From contig JAAXKN010000018.1 in NCBI GenBank assembly GCA_025612375.1, forward strand, positions 18,980 through 82,979: DNA of 64,000 nucleotides, read 5' to 3'. The number at the start of each line of letters is the position of its first letter. Position 1 is the stretch's first letter. Below, piece by piece: positions 56,155-64,000 of the stretch. This stretch comes from Ignavibacteria bacterium. GTDB taxonomy: Bacteria; Bacteroidota; Ignavibacteria; Ignavibacteriales; SURF-24. The position numbers were made by a program, and so were the translations under genes. The notes under the pieces are model-generated. The model searched no databases. It was not told where the DNA came from and was given only the letters and a program-made list of their open reading frames with translations.

Positions 56155-57213
56155 ATGAATAAACGGACTAAATGGATAATAACCGGGGCTGCTGCCATAG
56201 TTGTAATTTTTATAGGATTCAGGATTTTTGCGGGCAGAAAGGAGCAGGCTCCACAGGCTCCAAGGCAGATGGCTCCCCTGGTTCAGGTTACCAGACCGGC
56301 AAGGCAGGATGTTACCTACACGCTCAGGTATACGGGCGACATTGGAGCCGTGCAGCAGGCAAATATATTCTCCAAGGTCAGCGGCAACGTTGAACGGATG
56401 TACGTTGATATTGGGACTTATGTAAGGCGCAACCAGATACTGGCGGTAATAGATTCCACGGAGCTTTTTCAGCAGTACGAGCAGGCGCTTGCCACATACA
56501 ACAACAACAAAATCAATTTCAACCGCACGAAGCAGCTGTTTCAGCAGAACCTGATTGCAAGGCAGGAGCTGGATAATGCGGAGGCGGCGCTGAAGGTAGC
56601 CAGTGCCAATTTTGCCACGGCACAGACGAGGCTCAGTTATGCAAAGGTTACAGCACCATTCAGCGGTTATATAACCAAAAGGTTTCTTGACCGCGGAGCT
56701 CTTGTGCAGCCGGGCAGTTCCACGCTTTATACAATTATGGATATAGACAGCGTTAAGATTGTAGTAAATGTACTGGAAAAAGACATACCATTAATTACCC
56801 GGGGCAAAAAAGCCATTATTAAAGTGGATGCATTCCCCGGGCGGCAGTTTGAGGGAACGATCCAGAGGGTCAATCAGGCAATTGACCTGACAACGCGTAC
56901 ACTGACAATTGAGATAGTAATTCCCAACTGGGGCGGAGCCTTAAAGCCCGGAATGTATGCCGAAGTAAATATTATAGCTGCTCAGCACAAAGATGCTCTT
57001 ACGGTGCCAACGCAGGCTGTAATGCACGATGAAAAAGGAAATTTCCTTTATCTTCTGGACAATGGGAAAGCCAGACGGAATAACATTCAGACAGGAGCCG
57101 ATCAGAACGGGCAGACTGAGGTGACTACAGGCATTACAGATTCGGCAAGCGTTATTTCCGTTGGGCAGCAGTTTCTGAAAGACGGGATTAATGTAAGATT
57201 AGTAAAAAAGTGA
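56155..57213 (+). CDS. RND efflux periplasmic adaptor (MFP/HlyD family)
   Basis: A 352-residue membrane fusion protein. It has one N-terminal transmembrane anchor (about 7-25), a split lipoyl/barrel-sandwich domain (VSGNVERMYVDIGTYV... and VTAPFSGYITKRFLDRGALV), a short coiled-coil hairpin between the halves (LFQQNLIARQELDNAEAAL), a beta-barrel and a C-terminal membrane-proximal domain. Such adaptors bridge the inner-membrane RND pump and the TolC channel. The start at 56155 puts the membrane anchor at the N-terminus and sits below a promoter-like pair; longer in-frame readings would start upstream of that promoter. It is the first gene of a three-gene plus-strand operon, with a 9-bp gap to the pump gene. 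Confidence 0.92.
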   Translation: MNKRTKWIITGAAAIVVIFIGFRIFAGRKEQAPQAPRQMAPLVQVTRPARQDVTYTLRYTGDIGAVQQANIFSKVSGNVERMYVDIGTYVRRNQILAVIDSTELFQQYEQALATYNNNKINFNRTKQLFQQNLIARQELDNAEAALKVASANFATAQTRLSYAKVTAPFSGYITKRFLDRGALVQPGSSTLYTIMDIDSVKIVVNVLEKDIPLITRGKKAIIKVDAFPGRQFEGTIQRVNQAIDLTTRTLTIEIVIPNWGGALKPGMYAEVNIIAAQHKDALTVPTQAVMHDEKGNFLYLLDNGKARRNNIQTGADQNGQTEVTTGITDSASVISVGQQFLKDGINVRLVKK

Positions 57214-57222
57214 AAGATTTAT

Positions 57223-60200
57223 ATGTGGTTAACCAGATTAGCACTACGCTACCCTATTTCGACATTCCTCTTAGCATGTATCATTATGGTATTCGGGGTG
57301 GTTTCGTTTTCGCAGCTTCCTGTGGATCTTCTGCCGAATTTCACAATACCCGTTGTAACGACGATTACTTTTTATCCGGGTGCAGGTCCGCTGGATATGG
57401 AACAGACAGTAACAACATTAGTAGAAAGAAACGTCAGTTCTGTAAGTGACGTGGATTACGTTCAGTCGTCCACAAAAGAGGGTATCTCGCAGGTAAGAAT
57501 TAATTTCAACTGGAATGCAAATCTTGATGTAGGGCTTGTGGACGTGGTTCAGAGGGTGAACCGTATAGTAAACCAGCTGCCCACGGGTGTAAACACGCCG
57601 GTTGTACTGAGGTTTGACATTACGAACCTGCCGGTATGCAACATTGCAATGTCGGGAAATATGGATGAGAGGGATCTTTATGATCTGGCGTACAATGTTG
57701 TGGAGCCGCAGGTGGAGCACCTGCCCGGAGTTGCTTCGGCGCAGGTTTTAGGCGGTAAGATACGTGAAATTCATGTAATACTGGACCGTGACCGCCTGGA
57801 AGCGCTGCAGATTCCTGTACAGAACGTGCTTACGGCAATAGCAAATTCGAACCTGATTATCCCATCGGGGGATCTTAAGGCGGGAACTTACGACTATTCG
57901 CTTAAGACCGAGAGCCGTTTTAACGTAGTGCAGCCGATGCAGGATATAGTTGTTAGGGTTACAAACGGGGTACCGGTAAGGATAAAAGACATAGGGAAAG
58001 TGGAAGACAGTTTTCAGGAGCAGACCGAGCTTATAAGAATAAACGGGCAGCCGGGGCTTACGCTGAGAGTGCAGAAGCTTGCAAACGCAAATACGGTGGA
58101 GGTGGTAGATGCCGTTGTGCGTGCCCTGCCGCACCTTAACGGTGTGCCGAATACGGTAAGGATGTCACTTTCGTTCGACCAGTCGGTTTATATCAGGCAG
58201 ACAATTTCAGGGCTGCAGAGGGAAGCCCTTTTAGGTGCAATACTGGCAATGATCATTATCATGCTTTTCCTCAGGAACTTAAGGGGCACACTGATAATTC
58301 TGGTTGCCATTCCGCTATCCATTTTAATTACATTCATATGGTTCCGTTTCGGCAACGTGACGCTTAACATTATGACATTCGGAGGACTGGCTCTTGCAGT
58401 AGGGCGTCTGGTGGATGATTCGATTGTTGAACTGGAGGCAATTTCGCGTCATTATAATGAGAGGAAGGAAGGGCAGACAAAGATGCAGGCTACTCTAGCC
58501 GCGGCGCGGGAAGTCGCCTCCCCTATCTTTGTCTCAACTCTTACTACAGTTATAGTTTTTCTGCCCATTGTGTTTTTAAGCGGTATTGCAAAGATGTTAT
58601 TTATCCCGCTTACAATTACGATTGCAGTGGCGCTCTTCGGGTCGTTTTTTGTTTCAAGGACTGTCACGCCTTTAATGTGTCTAAAGTATCTGCCGCCGGA
58701 AAAGCATCTGGACAGAGGATCCCCAAAGGTGCCGGACAGGATAAGGGTATTTGCGCATGACGCACTGGAGAAAATAGACAATACATATGTGAAGTATCTT
58801 GAAATTGGGTTAAAGCGGAAAAGGTATGTAATACTTGGGATTGTTGTTGCGGCGCTCATTTCGCTTATACTTTTCAAGTTCATAGGCTCGGAATTCTTCC
58901 CGGAGCAGGATGAAGGACAGTTCACTCTAACGGTAAAACTGCCCGTAGGGACGCGTACGGAGGTAACGGAACAAACTGTAAGGAACATTGAGCAGATAAT
59001 TCAAAGGAACGTGCCAGAAGTGGAGACCATGATTTCGGATATAGGGGTACCGGCGGCACGTAGCGGGAACCTTTTCAGCAGGAATGCCGGCAGTCATGCG
59101 GCAATTATACAGGTTGCGCTGACGCCAATAGAAAAAAGGGACAGGACGGTGTTTGAGATTGTGAAGGCGCTGCGGCCCAGGATCATGGGGATTCCAGGTG
59201 CCACGGTATTTGCAAGCACGGGAGGGTTTCTGAAGTTCCTCATGAATTTCGGTTCTACAGCTCCGATTGACGTTGAGATAAGGGGTTTTGACCTTGAGGC
59301 AGGCTCAAGGCTGTCGCACGAGATTTCAGACATTGTGCGCAGCGTTCCCGGAGCCACGGACGTACAAAGCAGCCGTGAGGATAACCTGCCGGAGTTAAGG
59401 ATTAATATTGACCGACAGAAAGCCGGTACTCTGGGCATTAATGTGGCACAGATTTCCAATACAATTAACACGATGATAAACGGCTCAATTGCCTCACTTT
59501 ATACAGATCCCGTAACAGGCAACCAGTACAACATTCTTGTTCGCCTGAATGAAAACTTCCGTTCACAGATAAATGACCTGCAGAATATAAACATCACTAC
59601 CCCGTCCGGAGATCAGGTGCTCTTAGGAAATATTGCCACAATTCAGCTGGCAAATGCGCCGGTACAGATTGACCGGAAGTATCAGCAGAGAATTGTTGAC
59701 GTGACGGCAAACGTATCCGGGCGTGATCTTGGGAGTGTGGCAGCAGATATCAATGAGAGGCTTGCGGGACTTACTGTTCCGCCGGGTTTTGAAATAAAGC
59801 TGACGGGAAATGTGGAGCAGCAGCAGAAGACTTTCCGCGATCTTCTTCTGGCATTCGGGCTTGCAATACTTCTGATCTATGTGGTAATGGCCTCGCAGTT
59901 TCAGTCGTTTATGGATCCTTTCATCATTATGTTTACAGTTCCGCTGGGGTTAGTAGGCGTATTGTGGGCTCTTTTCCTGACGAATACGACGCTTTCTGTA
60001 ACATCCTTCCAGGGTATAATTGTTATGATAGGTATTGTAGTAAGCAACGGAATTCTGCTGGTGGATTTTACAAACCGGCTCAGGATGCAGGGTATTAACC
60101 TTCATGACGCCGTGGTGCTGGCCGGAAGGACAAGGCTGAAGCCTATTCTTATGACGTCACTTGCTACAGTGCTTGGGCTTATTCCTATGGCAGCCGGAAT

Positions 60201-60390
60201 TGGCGGTGAGAGCACGCAGGCGCCTCTTGCAATTGCCGTTATTGGAGGTCTTACAATTTCAATGCTGCTTACGCTGTTTTTTGTTCCGGCTCTTTACATG
60301 GTATTTGAAATGAAGTTCAGGCGAAAATTAAAAGAAGCTCAAACTGAGGACCCTTTGACAGAAAGCACCGGGGAGGAAGACGATAAATGA
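57223..60390 (+). CDS. RND multidrug efflux pump (HAE1/AcrB-like)
   Basis: A 1055-residue inner-membrane proton antiporter of the AcrB type. It shows the usual N-terminal helix, two large periplasmic loops and about 12 membrane helices. The helix 4 proton-relay pair is Asp398-Asp399 in GRLVDDSIVELE. Length and layout are standard for hydrophobe/amphiphile efflux pumps, which export drugs, detergents and bile-like or lipidic compounds. The gene starts 9 bp after the adaptor's stop and ends overlapping the outer-membrane channel gene by four bases (ATGA), so the three form a coupled operon. The substrate cannot be told from sequence. It lies about 8.7 kb from the NRPS start and on the other strand, so a role in peptide export is possible but unsupported. 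Confidence 0.95.
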   Translation: MWLTRLALRYPISTFLLACIIMVFGVVSFSQLPVDLLPNFTIPVVTTITFYPGAGPLDMEQTVTTLVERNVSSVSDVDYVQSSTKEGISQVRINFNWNANLDVGLVDVVQRVNRIVNQLPTGVNTPVVLRFDITNLPVCNIAMSGNMDERDLYDLAYNVVEPQVEHLPGVASAQVLGGKIREIHVILDRDRLEALQIPVQNVLTAIANSNLIIPSGDLKAGTYDYSLKTESRFNVVQPMQDIVVRVTNGVPVRIKDIGKVEDSFQEQTELIRINGQPGLTLRVQKLANANTVEVVDAVVRALPHLNGVPNTVRMSLSFDQSVYIRQTISGLQREALLGAILAMIIIMLFLRNLRGTLIILVAIPLSILITFIWFRFGNVTLNIMTFGGLALAVGRLVDDSIVELEAISRHYNERKEGQTKMQATLAAAREVASPIFVSTLTTVIVFLPIVFLSGIAKMLFIPLTITIAVALFGSFFVSRTVTPLMCLKYLPPEKHLDRGSPKVPDRIRVFAHDALEKIDNTYVKYLEIGLKRKRYVILGIVVAALISLILFKFIGSEFFPEQDEGQFTLTVKLPVGTRTEVTEQTVRNIEQIIQRNVPEVETMISDIGVPAARSGNLFSRNAGSHAAIIQVALTPIEKRDRTVFEIVKALRPRIMGIPGATVFASTGGFLKFLMNFGSTAPIDVEIRGFDLEAGSRLSHEISDIVRSVPGATDVQSSREDNLPELRINIDRQKAGTLGINVAQISNTINTMINGSIASLYTDPVTGNQYNILVRLNENFRSQINDLQNINITTPSGDQVLLGNIATIQLANAPVQIDRKYQQRIVDVTANVSGRDLGSVAADINERLAGLTVPPGFEIKLTGNVEQQQKTFRDLLLAFGLAILLIYVVMASQFQSFMDPFIIMFTVPLGLVGVLWALFLTNTTLSVTSFQGIIVMIGIVVSNGILLVDFTNRLRMQGINLHDAVVLAGRTRLKPILMTSLATVLGLIPMAAGIGGESTQAPLAIAVIGGLTISMLLTLFFVPALYMVFEMKFRRKLKEAQTEDPLTESTGEEDDK

Positions 60391-61718
60391 GGTTAAAGAC
60401 AAGTCCTGCAGCCATACTGTTCATGCTTTTTGCGATAAATGTTTACGGGCAGGTGAAGGTTGTAAATTTTGACAGGCTTTCGATTGAGGACGCGACTAAT
60501 ATGGCGCTTGAGAACAATCCTTCTGTAAGGATAGCCGTTTCGGGCTACGATGTCAGCCGCTCGCTTTTAAGGCAGAGCCGCTCGGGTTACTTCCCTGCCA
60601 TAAGCTTTACAGCCTCAGGCACATATACGCAGGGCTCGTTTGTATTTAACCCTTCAATTCCGGTACGCGAGCAGACTTACAGGAGCTACACGGCAGGATT
60701 TCAGGCGCAGCAGCTCCTGTGGGATTTTGGAAGAACCTCTGGCAGGGTTTCGGCAAACGAAAATTTTGTAGGTGCATCATCGGAGGATTACCAGTCGGCG
60801 CTTGAAAACGTGATCGTAGGTGTGCAGACGGCGTATTACGGGTATCTGCAGACGCAGTATGTAGTAAAGGTAAATGAAGAGACTCTTCAGCAGGCTGAGG
60901 AGCATCTTAAAGTTGCGCAGGCATTTTTTAAGGCGGGAAGGACGGCAGAGTATGACGTAACTAAGGCAGAAGTGGATGTTGCCAATGCGGAGGTTAATTT
61001 TCTAAGGTCACGCAATCAGGTTCAGATAGCAAAGCTGCAGCTGGAGAATGCAATTGGTGTACAGAACCCGGGCAGTTACGTGCTACTGGATTCACTGAGG
61101 GCAGGTAAGTTTACGATGCCGCTTGACAGTGCCAGGGCTATTGCGCTTGAAAACCGTTCGGAGCTGAAGGCGGCAGATTACAGGGTTCAGGCAAACAGGG
61201 AGCTTTTAAGCGCCACGTGGGCACAGAACCTGCCGGTGATTTCGGCTGTGGGAAATTACAACTGGAACGGTTTCGGGCTTCCTTTATACAGCAGGTGGAA
61301 CGCGGGATTAAATTTCGCATTACCCATTTTCCAGGGGTTTTACGTCAGTGCGCAGGTTCAGGAGAGCCAGGCCAATGTAGAGCAGGCCATGGCAGCGGCC
61401 GATGTGCAGAGGCAGAATGCGATACTGGACGTTTCGCAGAATTATCTTGCCATGAGCGAGGCTTACCAGAGAATCGGGGCTTCTTATAAGCTGGTGCAGT
61501 CGGCAGTAGAGAACCTTAGGCTGGCGCAGGGGCGGTACAATTCGGGAGTGGGTTCGCCGACCGAGATTACGGATGCGCAGATAACGCTGGCGAATGCAAG
61601 GATAACAAACATTCAGGCACTGTATGACTATAATACGTCCGTGATAAGGCTGCAGAAGTCGATGGGGACGCTGGGGGGAGAGAAGGTTCGACGTTCGACG
61701 TTCGACGTTCAACGGTGA
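60387..61718 (+). CDS. TolC-family outer-membrane efflux protein
   Basis: A 443-residue outer-membrane channel with a signal peptide (cleavage probably near YGQ, residue 22) and two repeated OEP domains of long helices and strands (for example IAVSGYDVSRSLLRQSRSGYF early in the first). It forms a trimeric tunnel that receives substrate from the adaptor and pump encoded just upstream, whose last codon it overlaps. The final residues (KVRRSTFDVQR) are encoded by a run of GTTCGAC heptads, part of a repeat also found in three intergenic places here. The C-terminal tail has therefore been added or altered by repeat insertion or expansion. It is beyond the conserved fold and probably harmless. Confidence 0.92.
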   Translation: MRLKTSPAAILFMLFAINVYGQVKVVNFDRLSIEDATNMALENNPSVRIAVSGYDVSRSLLRQSRSGYFPAISFTASGTYTQGSFVFNPSIPVREQTYRSYTAGFQAQQLLWDFGRTSGRVSANENFVGASSEDYQSALENVIVGVQTAYYGYLQTQYVVKVNEETLQQAEEHLKVAQAFFKAGRTAEYDVTKAEVDVANAEVNFLRSRNQVQIAKLQLENAIGVQNPGSYVLLDSLRAGKFTMPLDSARAIALENRSELKAADYRVQANRELLSATWAQNLPVISAVGNYNWNGFGLPLYSRWNAGLNFALPIFQGFYVSAQVQESQANVEQAMAAADVQRQNAILDVSQNYLAMSEAYQRIGASYKLVQSAVENLRLAQGRYNSGVGSPTEITDAQITLANARITNIQALYDYNTSVIRLQKSMGTLGGEKVRRSTFDVQR

Positions 61719-61770
61719 GGAAGGGTTCTACGTTCGAGGTTCGACGGTGAGGAAGGGTTCGAAGTTCGAA
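61686..61770. repeat. Heptanucleotide minisatellite, copy C, entering the TolC gene
   Basis: GTTCGAC x3 and GTTCAAC in tandem (61686-61713) run through the end of the channel gene up to its stop. They are followed by GGTGAGGAAGG spacers and degenerate heptads (GTTCTAC, GTTCGAG, GTTCGAC, GTTCGAA) to about 61770. This is the T variant of the copy A heptad. Confidence 0.85.
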
Positions 61771-61778
61771 GGCATAGC

Positions 61779-61795
61779 CCGGATGTTTACCGGGT
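61779..61795. terminator. Possible bidirectional hairpin between convergent genes
   Basis: CCCGG (61779-61783) and CCGGG (61791-61795) with a seven-base loop lie between the TolC-like gene and the convergent DUF4405 gene, overlapping the latter's last codons. The stem is short and has no T tract. Confidence 0.3.
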
Positions 61796-62122
61796 TAGGT
61801 GGATGGCGTGTAGGACAAACATGCCCAGGCATATCAGGACGAGGGAAAACGCATATAGTGTTTCACGGCTGATAACCAGACTGGCCGCTTTTCTGAAGTA
61901 GAGTTTCATTACTTTCCAGTTCAGTGCTATATGCCATAGTGTAAATACGACAAAAAGTACACCCAGGACGTTGTGAACCGACATCCAGACATGTCTGCTT
62001 AAATTCATTCCGCTAAGGCCTAAGATGTGATTCATATAGCCTGAAAGCGGAAGGCCTGCGCCCGAAATAAACATAATGGATGAGATAAAGGCTCTTTTAT
62101 TAAAATTGCGTAACTTTTCCAT
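61787..62122 (-). CDS. Small DUF4405-like membrane protein
   Basis: A 111-residue protein with three predicted membrane helices (about 12-32, 47-70 and 88-107). Histidines near the helix ends (SRHVWMSVHNV, LWHIALNW, LHAIH) resemble the heme-ligand pattern of small cytochrome b561-like DUF4405 proteins. That suggests a membrane redox or heme-binding role, but I cannot name a reaction. A strong AGGAGG lies five bases before the ATG. It follows the Crp/Fnr regulator on the same strand with a 117-bp gap and may be under its control. It converges on the efflux operon. Confidence 0.65.
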   Translation of the reverse strand: MEKLRNFNKRAFISSIMFISGAGLPLSGYMNHILGLSGMNLSRHVWMSVHNVLGVLFVVFTLWHIALNWKVMKLYFRKAASLVISRETLYAFSLVLICLGMFVLHAIHLTR

Positions 62123-62239
62123 TTTTTCCTCCTATTGATTGTTTTATTCTGAGTATTCAATTGCAGATGGTCTGTAAGAGAAGCACCCTGCACCCAGAAC
62201 AAAATTACCTCCCGAAAAGAATTATTTCATTAACAATTG

Positions 62240-62812
62240 TTAAGAAATTTCCCGGAGGCGGTTTCTTATTCTGCTAAGTGAAACGGGTGTTATACCGAGA
62301 TAGGATGCAATATAGTGCTGCGGTATGCGCTGAACTATACGGGGGTTTGTTTTTATAAGGTCTTCATATCTTTGTGCGGGGTTATCCCTGATGCGGGAAA
62401 GGAATAGTCCCGCGTAATGGATCATTCTTTTAATTAGATACTCCTGCATGAATGGGCCGAAGCCGGGAACTGAATGGATCATTTCCTGGAATGAAGATTT
62501 TGAAACTGCAACAATTTCCGAAGGCTCTATACTTTCTATAGTGAATGCGCTGGGCATGCCTGAAAAGAAGCTTTCTATGGATGAGACGACCTCGCCCTCG
62601 AAGAAGAACTGGAGTGTAATGTCCTTGCCATTATTATTGAACCAGATCCTAAGGCATCCTTTTTTGATCAGGTACATTTTGTCTGCCACGCTGCCTTCTG
62701 AAAGGAGCACTTCTCCAGCGTTTATTTTTTCATCCCTGAAAAAGCAGCTGTATTTATCCCAGTTATTTTTAAGTCCAGGTATTTTCTCAAGCAGGAGGTC
62801 TATCATATTCAT
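62240..62812 (-). CDS. Crp/Fnr-family transcription regulator
   Basis: A 190-residue regulator. It has a cyclic-nucleotide-binding-like beta-roll about 20-125 (GEVLLSEGSVADKMYLIKKG is the typical hairpin) and a C-terminal helix-turn-helix about 160-185 (PQHYIASYLGITPVSLSRIR). The cysteine cluster of FNR is absent, so it is not an oxygen sensor of that type; the ligand is unknown. Either the ATG at 62812 or the one two codons later at 62806, which has GGGGATG at better spacing, may be the start. The DUF4405 gene downstream and the Rieske gene upstream are on the same strand, which hints at a small redox-related group. That is an inference from position. Confidence 0.85.
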   Translation of the reverse strand: MNMIDLLLEKIPGLKNNWDKYSCFFRDEKINAGEVLLSEGSVADKMYLIKKGCLRIWFNNNGKDITLQFFFEGEVVSSIESFFSGMPSAFTIESIEPSEIVAVSKSSFQEMIHSVPGFGPFMQEYLIKRMIHYAGLFLSRIRDNPAQRYEDLIKTNPRIVQRIPQHYIASYLGITPVSLSRIRNRLREIS

Positions 62813-62959
62813 CCCCAGTTATTCGCGATTCATCAGATGAGCCGGAAGCCCGGCATGAGCAAGTTAAAAGTATAAAAAAGGGATAAAAATTCAAAGGACA
62901 TCCCGGAGTTATAAAACTATTTTCCGGATTCAGCTTGCCGGGTAAAAGAGTCACATAAA

Positions 62960-63763
62960 TTACGCCGGGAAATCAATTTTCAGCATAACTTTTCCATCCT
63001 GTTCAAAAACGGGGAAGGTTTTAATGTCTTCCTTAGCCGGGCCTGATTTTACCTTTCCGGTTTTAACGTCGAAATGGGAGCCGTGCCAGAGGCACTGGAC
63101 AGTGCTGCAGATCAGGACTCCGTCTGCAAGGGGCCCTCCCCTGTGCGAGCATCTGTCGTGGAAAGCCATATATCCCTCTTCAGTCCTGGCCAGGACGATT
63201 CTTTCGCCGTTAACGTGGAGGAGCTTCATCTGGTTAACTTTAAGCTCATCTGTTTTAGCAGCTTCAATTGTCTCCCCTTTTTTGCCCGAAAGAGAAGATT
63301 CCTTCCATTTGCCCGATTGAGCGTAGCGGTGGTCGGGTCCGATGAAATTGCGGTCGACGAGGGTTCCGCCCATCCATCCGCCGATAGTAACCGTAATTGT
63401 GCCGGCAAGTTCGAGCAGTATTGTAATAGTTTGGGGTTTAGCGTCAACAGCGCCTCTTAAGAACCAGGCAATGGCAAAGAGGATAACAGTAGCAATCTGG
63501 AAAGACATATGTTTTGTAGCCCGTGTGAAGCCGGTGCTGTTTGGCGGAACGCTCATGGTGTAATCGATAAAGCCCGGGAGGCCGGCAGCGAGGCCCATCA
63601 GGGCTCCGGCGGCAGAGGTATAGTAGCCGGTGATCCATAAAGAAGGGGCATTAAGTATATAGCCAAGAACGTCGAAAATGAAAGCGCCGATCATTAACCC
63701 AATTGGGAAAGGGATAAGCATCTGGTGGATTGCGTGCCCTTTGAAATTAGCCCTGGTTTTCAT
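62960..63763 (-). CDS. DUF2231 membrane domain fused to a Rieske [2Fe-2S] domain
   Basis: A 267-residue fusion. Residues about 1-150 form a DUF2231-type domain with four hydrophobic segments and an early conserved His (GHAIHQML). Residues about 170-265 are a Rieske iron-sulfur domain with the cluster motifs C205-x-H207 (RCSHRGGPLADG) and C224-x-x-H227 (CLWHGSHFD). It probably passes electrons between a membrane partner and a soluble acceptor. The compact ferredoxin-like Rieske motif, without the disulfide cysteines of cytochrome bc1 proteins, points to an electron-transfer role rather than a bc complex subunit. GGAGGG just before the ATG supports the start. No partner oxygenase is visible in the window. 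Confidence 0.88.
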   Translation of the reverse strand: MKTRANFKGHAIHQMLIPFPIGLMIGAFIFDVLGYILNAPSLWITGYYTSAAGALMGLAAGLPGFIDYTMSVPPNSTGFTRATKHMSFQIATVILFAIAWFLRGAVDAKPQTITILLELAGTITVTIGGWMGGTLVDRNFIGPDHRYAQSGKWKESSLSGKKGETIEAAKTDELKVNQMKLLHVNGERIVLARTEEGYMAFHDRCSHRGGPLADGVLICSTVQCLWHGSHFDVKTGKVKSGPAKEDIKTFPVFEQDGKVMLKIDFPA

Positions 63764-63859
63764 AGTGCCCTCCGGGAGAAAATACAGGTTTTAGGTTAAG
63801 TGGTTATAGGATAAGGTAAAAAGTATATTACTAAAATTCAACGTTAGGCGGGAAAGGAG

Positions 63860-63932
63860 GTCCGACGTCCGACGTCCAACGTCCGACGTCCGACGTCCGA
63901 CGGGGAGGAAGGTTCGACGTTCAACGTTCGAC
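63860..63932. repeat. Heptanucleotide minisatellite, copy D
   Basis: Six GTCCRAC heptads in tandem (63860-63901; the third is GTCCAAC), a GGGGAGGAAG spacer, then GTTCGAC, GTTCAAC, GTTCGAC. C-type and T-type heptads occur side by side here. It lies upstream of the Rieske gene. Confidence 0.9.
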
Positions 63933-63946
63933 GGGGAGGAAGGGCT

Positions 63947-63974
63947 GAGGTCCGGCGATGAGGGGCCGGACCTC
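63947..63974. other. Perfect GC-rich inverted repeat at the window end
   Basis: GAGGTCCGGC (63947-63956) and GCCGGACCTC (63965-63974) form a ten-pair stem with an eight-base loop, directly after minisatellite copy D. It may be the terminator of a gene outside the window or a repeat element. Confidence 0.5.
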
Positions 63975-64000
63975 GGATTAAATTTGGAATTAGAGTTCGC

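Noticed and set aside
1..64000. tRNA, rRNA, insertion sequence, integrase or attachment-site signatures
   Set aside because: I saw no convincing tRNA or rRNA segment, no transposase or integrase, and no target-site duplication around the NRPS locus.

Overview
This window is dominated by one very large nonribosomal peptide synthetase (NRPS) locus on the minus strand, about bases 48570 down to 1. The rest, about 48850-64000, is ordinary chromosomal genes. The organism looks like a Gram-negative member of the Bacteroidota/Ignavibacteriota/Chlorobiota group. The support is a complete MFP-RND-TolC efflux operon, a two-domain SppA, an M3 peptidase with a signal peptide, a Qnr-like pentapeptide protein and a DUF2231-Rieske fusion. 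Clear Shine-Dalgarno sequences and sigma70-like promoters argue against a typical Bacteroidia genome, and an Ignavibacteria-like lineage is my best guess. This placement is inference only.

NRPS region (minus strand, read right to left). A REC-LytTR response regulator (49635-48847) precedes seven collinear synthetase genes, which hold 12 adenylation domains and 42 domains in total. Their layouts are FAAL-ACP-C-A-T (48570-43126), C-A-T-C-A-T-E (43035-34942), C-A-T-C-A-T (34949-28434), C-A-T-C-A-T-E (28370-20367), C-A-T-C-A-T (20365-13985), C-A-T-C-A-T-E (13906-6020) and C-A-T-TE (6016-2054). An MFS exporter (2016-721), an MbtH-like protein (650-414) and the start of a 4'-phosphopantetheinyl transferase (307 to beyond base 1) follow. 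Gaps are short and one junction overlaps, so this looks like a single operon. The predicted product is a 12-residue N-acyl lipopeptide with D-residues at positions 3, 7 and 11, released by a thioesterase. Hand-read specificity codes suggest roughly acyl-(Lys-like)-Gln-D-Glx-Aro-Phe-Gln-D-Glx-Aro/hydrophobic-Phe-Orn-D-Asn-X. No tailoring enzyme is visible.

The synthetase genes carry a strong record of their own evolution. Several blocks are identical or nearly so at DNA level: about 1.8 kb shared by modules 6 and 10, 678 bp shared by modules 3 and 11, 194 bp shared by modules 6 and 7, and two blocks flanking only the binding-pocket segment of modules 8 and 9. The last case looks like a natural substrate-pocket swap.

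Right flank. After the regulator come a CbpA/DnaJ co-chaperone, a secreted PepF-like M3 oligopeptidase and SppA (all minus), a small unknown protein (plus), a Qnr-like pentapeptide-repeat protein (minus), an MFP-RND-TolC efflux operon (plus), then a DUF4405 membrane protein, a Crp/Fnr regulator and a DUF2231-Rieske protein (minus). The intergenic spaces here, but not in the NRPS region, hold heptanucleotide (GTYCRAC)n minisatellites and GC-rich palindromes. One minisatellite encodes the C-terminus of the TolC-like protein.
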